This document shows, in pieces, positions 6,001-7,240 of a stretch of DNA of 7,240 nt; position 1 is the stretch's first letter; each line of letters starts with the position of its first letter. The notes beneath the pieces are model-generated. The model had not been told where the DNA came from and searched no databases. It saw only the letters and a list, made by a program, of their open reading frames with translations. This stretch comes from Dehalococcoidia bacterium (GTDB lineage: Bacteria; Chloroflexota; Dehalococcoidia; UBA6926). The translations under genes and the position numbers were made by a program. The DNA is taken from contig JAAXGS010000101.1 of assembly GCA_012271225.1 (NCBI GenBank), forward strand, positions 1 through 7,240. Direction: 5' to 3'.

Positions 6001-7240
6001 GGAGAACACGCCGTCCGGCCAGAACGTGGGCGCGCCGCTTGCGGCGACCGACGCGAATGGCGATACGCTGACATACACCATCGGCGGGGCGGACTCGCGA
6101 TACTTTGACGTCAATGACAGCGGGCAGTTGCTGACCCGCCTGCCACTGGACCGTGAGACCGCCGCCAGCCGCACCGTCACGGTCACCGTCACGGACGGCA
6201 GAGGCGGCTCTGACACCGTCGAAGTGATCATAGCCGTGACAAACGTTGGCGAGCCGCCTGCGCAGATGGCCCCGCCGCGGGTGACTGTGGAATCCCCCAC
6301 CAGCCTGCTCGTGTCCTGGACGGCGCCGGAGACCACCGGCCGGCCGATCACCTACTATGACATCTACTACCGGGAGCGTGGCGCCACAAGTTGGATATTT
6401 GCGCCCATTGCACTATTCGACTCGAGTGCCATGAACGAGAGGTCCCGCGTGATCACGGATCTGACTGCGAACACCACATATGACGTGTACGTGACGGCCA
6501 CCAACGGGGAGGGCGTTTCGGAACCTTCCGACAGCACAGAGGTCACAACCGATCCCATGCCTCTGGCCTCCATCCTTGAGGTCAGCGCCGCCTTCCTGTC
6601 CATTGAGGCGTGGCACGCCGCGGAGTTCACGGTCGCCGGCAAGAGCGACGCCACTCCGCAGAACATCACGGTCACCGTGACATCCAGCGATCTGGACGTC
6701 CTGTGGGTGGAGAGCCCGGCCAGCTCCTGGCCGGCGGATGATCCGTCGGACATCCACCCCGGGGAACTGCGCCTTGAGGCGGACGCCTTCACCAATGCGC
6801 AGACGGTGACGCTGCGCGGCAACATCGCGGGGGCGGAGGCCATCACCCTTGAGGCGGAGGGGTATGGGCCCTACGTCATCGCCGTGCGCGTGGCGCCGTA
6901 CGGGATCATCACGGATCCGGCGGAGTTCTACAGCTGCGGGTTCGGGCCGTATGACTTCGCCATCGCCCTGCGCAGCATGGATGAGAACCTCATCTGGGGG
7001 CAGTACAGCGAGGTGAACGGCCTGGCGCGGACCTGGGACCGAAGCGACGCGGCGAACCGGCTGATTCAGCGGCTGAACAACCACTACGCGGATGTGGTGA
7101 CGCCGGCGATGGTGGCGGCGAATAACGCGGAGCACCGCGCCCTGAATGCCCTGCGCGCCGTGTCCGATGACGCGGAGGAGTTCATCGAGGAATCCGCGCA
7201 GGCCTTCGCCGCCTATGAGCGGACGCTGGATGAGCTGGAC
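2..7240 (+). CDS. Giant multidomain secreted protein: subtilisin-like protease, CSLREA/beta-helix, Calx-beta-like, cadherin and Fn3 domains (partial at both ends)
   Basis: A single frame stays open for all 2413 codons of the window. No start can be assigned: the first residues (LGFVRKVSLPDYGVPEAG) already belong to the conserved lead-in of a protease domain, so the signal peptide and true start are upstream; the stop is downstream. Domain order by residue: S8-like protease about 37-440; CSLREA and beta-helix 448-725; Ig-like closer 726-820; three Calx-beta-like repeats 825-1148; five cadherin-like domains alternating with Fn3 or Ig-like domains 1149-2185; a degenerate beta domain 2186-2300; an unassigned, probably helical region 2301-2413. 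The domain types and eight paired cysteines plus one single indicate export. No transmembrane or cell-wall anchor is visible here. The protease group and repeat types are recognised from motifs; the biological role (surface protease, adhesin or processed stalk) is inference. No ribosome binding site, promoter or terminator belongs to this gene within the window. Confidence 0.95.
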   Translation, partial: MGFVRKVSLPDYGVPEAGSVTTEGDAVTRAAALREMSALTGAGVRVGVISNGVDNWTSARDSADLPINIEIDPDRSGQHDEGTAMLEIIHDLAPGADLAFSGPATSLEMAESILWLAEEAFDGAGADIIVDDFGFFGEPYFEDGLIAETMQRVTDNGRIYAKSAGNYAQRHWMGDYTPVAGDTLHDFGGGETSIQVYASGSTWIVLQWNDEWGASGNDYDLWACNEGYARTSYNYRNGFCVAGGNPQEGDGDPYEVVTFPRDAPGRWMDVYIDGYSVSPGGRLKIFVISGTLAEEDRVRAGSLSPTAGTNGVLSVAAISVLDPGDDTIQSYSSHGPWEVYFPAYELRQKPDISSSDGVSVTGAGGFPSTFYGTSAAAPHVAGLAALALEADRAAHPGTHRRAAADRVEQLLTDSAVDVGEPGFDTVFGHGRADVLAAVRQAGQLPVTGFVVDSTGDGADSDTTDGVCDDGAGNCTLRAAIQEANTLTEANITFDISGTAPHTIQPASALPDIVSRVVIDGGGVDGPEVILDGAMAGTGVDGLTLQGADSEARGLIIVNYDGDGIVVDADTVRLQGNRVGTDGSADQGNGGSGVLITGAEASVTGNVLSGNAGSGVTVSGANAGSAYIARNRIGLAATGDGAVGNDGAGVRIAGGALNATVTENIIAHNANGVVVVGDSTARAVIFLNSMYSNTTPGIDLGDDGATANDAGDVDMGPNGLQNTPELMEAAANDTHMAISVSRSAITVPHTMDFYITSSCVSEVGEGETWIHSEYDSISPGDHTIEVWSFEHGGVTGEYVIAVADAGDTRNNSSEFSKCIALKTIPDIVLSARVDILSEGDSADYSVSLAADPAGSMTVDIVSSDTDVATVSLSSVTFDSTNWDTPQTVTVTSVDDSDLVDGVAFIQHTTDNVESSFPLGTVSVQVVDDDRHGLVLSTRELSVPEGGSNIYTIALDSAPTGNVSVSWKIIQPMSSIRIAGLLSRHTFTADNWNTPVTVTVAEAQDADIDDDVAGISHTVEVGGVSYVADAITATAVDDDELPQLTFSPSTVSLTEGSSDGAYTVQLAEAPAAAVTISIASDDPAAVSIPTGSSSLTFSTTNWNQPQTVTVRPVNDDDGRDETVEVNHTVTFGGPPYDIGAVTVQVTDTDTAPWFIEEDPAARTIEETARQGSDVGPPLTAIDPAGGAVSYTLSGADAAHFTVSQTDGQISLAAALDYESPSDADTNNQYEFTITAANAANQTDAISVTVRVEDVTQEALPPDPPTALSVAAASALSTGLTASWTAPDNMGRAAIDDYDIRYRPDGSVAWTLIDYTPISTESVIIDALLEETSYGVQARAVNVNGPGGWSDVATGSTAPVNNPPAFPEGATAARSVPENTAAGENIGDAVTATDPDAGDTLTYTLGGTDMDSFAIVAASGQLLTKEPLNYEGKSSYTVTVTVTDSQGETDSVTVTIRLNNVAEPPGKPPTPVIVPMTHDSIDIRWEDPPHDAGEKGPILAWRVRVSQAGASASLYSFFECWNTTHCKQDQPDNFNRYTFTGLTSGARTTARVQAYTSSAPGVVDAGPWSVWSDNRWTKSWPQDEPEFPAKTSTRSVDENTASGTDLGAPFVATDDENDTMTYSLAGDDAASFAIDSATGQLSTSAELDYETKATYTVEVQVTDGFGPYREDGTDNSIDDTVTVTITVNNVNDPGVVTLSLSTATPGVDTVVTASLSDDDAAAPTPAWAWARSSDWDGASGTWTTITGATSAAYTVTTADLQHSLRATATYTDSFGAGQTAEAILSAAESPPSFTDGESAARSVDENTGPGQDIGAAVTATDPDPGDTLTYTLGGADASAFRIESATGQIMTRAALNYEVRNEYIVEVSVTDGNPDAAPDDTIEVTITVANVNEPGTLILSTGQPQVGEEITASIVDPDGGVTNARWQWARRDDLAQPFHQIPGATDATFTPGNAEAGKPLSLTVWYNDALASDRLLVIPDPGTQPVNAPPVFTDAPPHTRSVPENTPSGQNVGAPLAATDANGDTLTYTIGGADSRYFDVNDSGQLLTRLPLDRETAASRTVTVTVTDGRGGSDTVEVIIAVTNVGEPPAQMAPPRVTVESPTSLLVSWTAPETTGRPITYYDIYYRERGATSWIFAPIALFDSSAMNERSRVITDLTANTTYDVYVTATNGEGVSEPSDSTEVTTDPMPLASILEVSAAFLSIEAWHAAEFTVAGKSDATPQNITVTVTSSDLDVLWVESPASSWPADDPSDIHPGELRLEADAFTNAQTVTLRGNIAGAEAITLEAEGYGPYVIAVRVAPYGIITDPAEFYSCGFGPYDFAIALRSMDENLIWGQYSEVNGLARTWDRSDAANRLIQRLNNHYADVVTPAMVAANNAEHRALNALRAVSDDAEEFIEESAQAFAAYERTLDELD
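110..1321 (+). other. S8/S53-clan subtilisin-like peptidase domain with altered catalytic positions
   Basis: Residues about 37-440. Visible motifs in order: VRVGVISNGVDNW (46-56 region, the Asp-motif position), DEGTAMLEIIHDLAPGA (80-96), ADIIVDDFGFFGEPYFEDG (126-144), KSAGNYAQ with oxyanion Asn166, SYSSHGP, KPDISSSDGV, and GTSAAAPHVAGLAAL with nucleophile Ser374 (codon 1121-1123); HGRADVLAAV closes the fold. The lead-in with AGSVTTEGDA is typical of a large-protein S8 group I know from environmental bacteria. In that group a Glu occupies the classical His position, and here it is Glu81. The spacing from Glu81 to APGA equals that of sedolisins (11 residues), but the sedolisin Asp at Glu+4 is Met85. 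The first motif has Asn51 where I expect Asp. Ser and oxyanion Asn are intact, so the domain could be active by an unusual triad, weakly active, or a binding pseudoprotease. Confidence 0.88.
551..871 (+). other. Beta-sandwich insert within the protease domain (PPC/jelly-roll-like)
   Basis: Residues about 184-290 lie between the SAGN oxyanion motif and the resumption of the subtilisin fold at TNGVLSVAAISV. They contain alternating hydrophobic strands (TSIQVYASG, WIVLQWNDEW, DYDLWAC, RWMDVYIDGY, LKIFVIS). The DYDL strand and the WIVLQW strand resemble pre-peptidase C-terminal and P-domain-like sandwiches. Cys224 and Cys240 flank a Tyr-rich loop and probably form a disulfide. Such inserts are usual in this S8 group; a binding or fold-stabilising role is inference. 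Confidence 0.55.
1343..1462 (+). other. CSLREA-type motif leading into a beta-helix
   Basis: Residues about 448-487. The stretch FVVDSTGDGADSDTTDGVC followed by DDGAGNCTLRAAIQEAN is a clear CSLREA motif (CTLRAAIQEAN variant), which normally caps the N-terminal end of right-handed beta-helices in bacterial surface proteins. Cys467 and Cys474 flank the Asp/Gly-rich loop and are the conserved pair of this motif. It follows the protease fold after only about seven linker residues. Confidence 0.85.
1463..2176 (+). other. Right-handed parallel beta-helix domain
   Basis: Residues about 488-725 show short repeating coils with Asn/Gly turns: VVIDGGG, GLIIVNYDGDGIVV, GNRVGTDGSADQGNGGSGV, GNVLSGNAGSGVTV, ARNRIGLAATGDGAVGNDG, ENIIAHNANGVVVVG. 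The end has the diagnostic GIDLGDDGATANDAGD followed by GPNGLQNTPEL, the conserved last coil of CSLREA-associated helices. Related folds bind or cleave polysaccharides, but no catalytic site can be assigned, and many family members are structural or adhesive. Confidence 0.88.
2177..2461 (+). other. Ig-like domain closing the beta-helix
   Basis: Residues about 726-820. DFYITSSC, GEGETWIHS, the middle strand HTIEVWSF and the ending NNSSEFSKC match the sandwich that commonly follows CSLREA beta-helices (typical ending GNTSEFSxC). Cys758 and Cys817 are the expected disulfide pair. The segment is shorter and more divergent than the usual form in its middle strands. Confidence 0.65.
2474..3445 (+). 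repeat. Three tandem Calx-beta-like domains
   Basis: The copies lie at about 2474-2785, 2786-3112 and 3113-3445 (residues 825-928, 929-1037, 1038-1148). Each has an xxLxEGxSxxYTVxL opening (LSEGDSADYSVSL, VPEGGSNIYTIAL, LTEGSSDGAYTVQL), a central NW signature (NWDTPQTVTV, NWNTPVTVTV, NWNQPQTVTV, with Trp codons at 2642, 2969 and 3299), an HTV-type strand, and an acidic end (VVDDD, AVDDDE, VTDTD) that passes into the next copy. The acidic junctions are where Calx-beta family domains bind calcium. Copy 2 is unusual in its central part (residues about 967-981), where the serine/valine-rich pattern is lost. Structural, calcium-rigidified stalk is the most likely role. Confidence 0.8.
3446..3769 (+). 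other. Cadherin-like domain 1 (divergent)
   Basis: Residues about 1149-1256. It follows the cadherin pattern with TIEETARQGSDVG in place of the usual PENTxxGxxVG, then AVSYTLSGADAAHFTV, DGQISLAAALDYE, YEFTITAAN and ISVTVRVEDV. A short acidic insert (SPSDADTNNQ) follows the DYE calcium motif. It is the most divergent of the five copies and directly follows the third Calx-beta-like repeat. Confidence 0.75.
3770..4069 (+). other. Fibronectin type III domain 1
   Basis: Residues about 1257-1356. Signature elements are PPDPPTALSV, the strand-B LTASWTAPDN with core Trp, DDYDIRYRP, SVIIDALLEETSYGVQARAVN (with the tyrosine-corner Tyr), and GPGGWSDVATGSTAP. The length is normal for Fn3. It sits between cadherin-like domains 1 and 2. 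Confidence 0.88.
4070..4378 (+). other. Cadherin-like domain 2
   Basis: Residues about 1357-1459. It has NNPPAFPEG, RSVPENTAAGENIG, TATDPDAGDTLTYTLGG, FAIVAASGQLLTKEPLNYE, YTVTVTVTDSQG and LNNVAEPP, an almost consensus bacterial cadherin repeat with the calcium-binding Glu of PEN, DPD, NYE and VTD motifs. It shares 26 identical bases with cadherin-like domain 4 (4187-4212 and 5468-5493). Confidence 0.92.
4379..4738 (+). other. Fibronectin type III domain 2, enlarged, with a Cys-x5-Cys loop
   Basis: Residues about 1460-1579. It has an Fn3-like start PGKPPTPVIV, core strands SIDIRWEDPP and ILAWRVRVS, then YTFTGLTSG and ARVQAYT. It is longer than the normal Fn3 of about 90-100 residues, because of a loop holding CWNTTHC (Cys1517, Cys1523) and a Trp-rich tail (WSVWSDNRWTKSWP). 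The disulfide loop is absent from the other Fn3 copies. Codon use in this stretch is looser than in its neighbours. Confidence 0.7.
4739..5071 (+). other. Cadherin-like domain 3
   Basis: Residues about 1580-1690. It has RSVDENTASGTDLG, VATDDENDTMTYSLAGDD, FAIDSATGQLSTSAELDYE, YTVEVQVTDG and TVTITVNNVNDPG. An acidic insert (YREDGTDNSIDD) lies between VTDG and the last strand. Calcium-binding positions are retained. Confidence 0.9.
5072..5356 (+). other. Ig-like linker domain 1
   Basis: Residues about 1691-1785. VVTLSLSTATPGVDTVVTAS, LSDDD, AWAWARSSDWDG, WTTITGATSAAYTVTTADL, and LRATATYTDSFGAGQTAEA fit the Ig-like type usually found between bacterial cadherin repeats (pattern WxWxRS...WxxIxGAxxxxYTxxxxDxxxxLRAxxxYxD). 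The coding DNA contains a perfect 12-bp inverted repeat at 5156-5183. Confidence 0.75.
5357..5674 (+). other. Cadherin-like domain 4
   Basis: Residues about 1786-1891. It has PPSFTDGESAARSVDENTG, TATDPDPGDTLTYTLGG, FRIESATGQIMTRAALNYE, YIVEVSVTDGNP and VTITVANVNEPG. It is close to domain 2 in both protein and DNA, suggesting a shared duplication origin, since third-position choices agree across the identical stretch. Confidence 0.92.
5675..5950 (+). other. Ig-like linker domain 2
   Basis: Residues about 1892-1983. LILSTGQPQVGEEITAS, IVDPDGGVTNARWQWARRDD, FHQIPGATDATFTPGNAEAG and LSLTVWYNDALASDRLL have the same pattern as Ig-like linker 1, with the WQWARR strand and IPGATD turn conserved. It is somewhat more divergent at its C-terminal strand. 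Confidence 0.7.
5951..6250 (+). other. Cadherin-like domain 5
   Basis: Residues about 1984-2083. It has NAPPVFTDAPPHTRSVPENT, AATDANGDTLTYTIGGADS, YFDVNDSGQLLTRLPLDRE, TVTVTVTDGRGGSDTVEV and AVTNVGEPP. Asn-Gly replaces the second Asp-Pro-Asp element and DRE replaces DYE, so calcium ligation may differ slightly from copies 2-4. Confidence 0.9.
6251..6556 (+). other. Fibronectin type III domain 3
   Basis: Residues about 2084-2185. It has APPRVTVESPTSLLVSWTAP, ITYYDIYYRERGATSW, VITDLTANTTYDVYVTATN and GVSEPSDSTEVTTDP, a clear Fn3 with core Trp and tyrosine corner. The loop after ATSW (FAPIALFDSSAMNERS) is longer and more hydrophobic than usual, and is encoded by AT-richer codons than the rest. 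Confidence 0.88.
6557..6901 (+). other. Degenerate beta-sandwich domain resembling the Calx-beta-like repeats
   Basis: Residues about 2186-2300. Strand-like segments LEVSAAFLSIEAWHAAEFTV, QNITVTVTSSDLDVLWVES, GELRLEADAFTNAQTVTLRG and PYVIAVRVAP follow the order of the earlier repeats, with VTSSDLDV matching the IVSSDTDV strand of repeat 1 and AFTNAQTVTL standing where NWDTPQTVTV is. The EG opening and the acidic DDD end are lost. I regard it as a probable relative of those repeats, not a named family. Confidence 0.4.
6902..7240 (+). other. Unassigned C-terminal region, probably alpha-helical, continuing past the window
   Basis: Residues 2301-2413. After the last beta strand, composition changes to Ala/Glu/Asp/Leu/Asn-rich sequence without Val/Thr alternation. 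EFYSCGFGPYDFAIAL holds the only unpaired cysteine (Cys2312). Downstream, RLIQRLNNHYADVV, AANNAEHRALNALRAV and AEEFIEESAQAFAAYERTLD look like consecutive amphipathic helices with possible coiled-coil character. I do not recognise the family. It might be a cell-association, oligomerisation or export region; the window cannot tell. Confidence 0.4.

Noticed and set aside
6716..6734. 8-bp GC-rich hairpin with a 3-base loop, considered as a terminator
   Set aside because: It lies mid-frame, has no following T run, and coding continues for 500 bases.
4993..6846. Several further - strand open frames (4993-5559, 5797-6351, 6367-6846, 6413-7135)
   Set aside because: They overlap one another and the domain-bearing + frame, have biased composition and no motifs; they are antisense shadows.
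1..7240. CRISPR array, tRNA, rRNA, insertion sequence or attachment site
   Set aside because: No short regularly spaced direct repeats, RNA gene folds or transposase sequence are visible; the repeats present are protein-domain repeats within one frame.

Overview
The window is one uninterrupted open reading frame on the + strand. It occupies positions 2 to 7240 (2413 codons), with no in-frame stop, no supportable start and no intergenic DNA. It is therefore an internal piece of a giant gene whose start lies upstream and whose stop lies downstream. Base composition is high-GC (about two thirds by eye) with strong G/C preference at third codon positions. Nine cysteines, eight of them in within-domain pairs, and the exclusively extracellular domain types indicate a secreted or surface-exposed bacterial protein. 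The combination of subtilisin-like protease, CSLREA/beta-helix, Calx-beta-like, cadherin and fibronectin III domains is what I associate with environmental, often marine, high-GC bacteria such as Chloroflexota. That assignment is weak, because no phylogenetic marker is present.

Layout (residue 1 is the codon at position 2). (1) Residues 1-440 are an S8/S53-clan subtilisin-like protease domain with a beta-sandwich insert that carries a cysteine pair. The Ser motif (Ser374) and the oxyanion Asn (Asn166) are intact, but Glu81 stands where classical subtilisins have His, and Asn51 stands where I expect the catalytic Asp. (2) Residues 448-820 are a CSLREA motif, a right-handed parallel beta-helix and the Ig-like closing domain that usually ends such helices. 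(3) Residues 825-1148 are three tandem Calx-beta-like repeats with an NWxxPxTVTV signature. (4) Residues 1149-2185 are five two-domain modules, each a cadherin-like domain followed by a partner: cad-Fn3, cad-Fn3, cad-Ig, cad-Ig, cad-Fn3. (5) Residues 2186-2413 are a degenerate beta-sandwich resembling the Calx-beta-like repeats, then a probably helical region I do not recognise that runs off the window.

Taken together this looks like a long calcium-stiffened stalk carrying an N-terminal protease or pseudoprotease and a beta-helix. A role in adhesion, substrate binding or self-processing is inference. I see no multi-gene system here. The points of most interest are the altered catalytic positions, the regular two-domain alternation, and the unassigned C-terminal region. 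Long antisense frames exist but are shadows of the coding strand.
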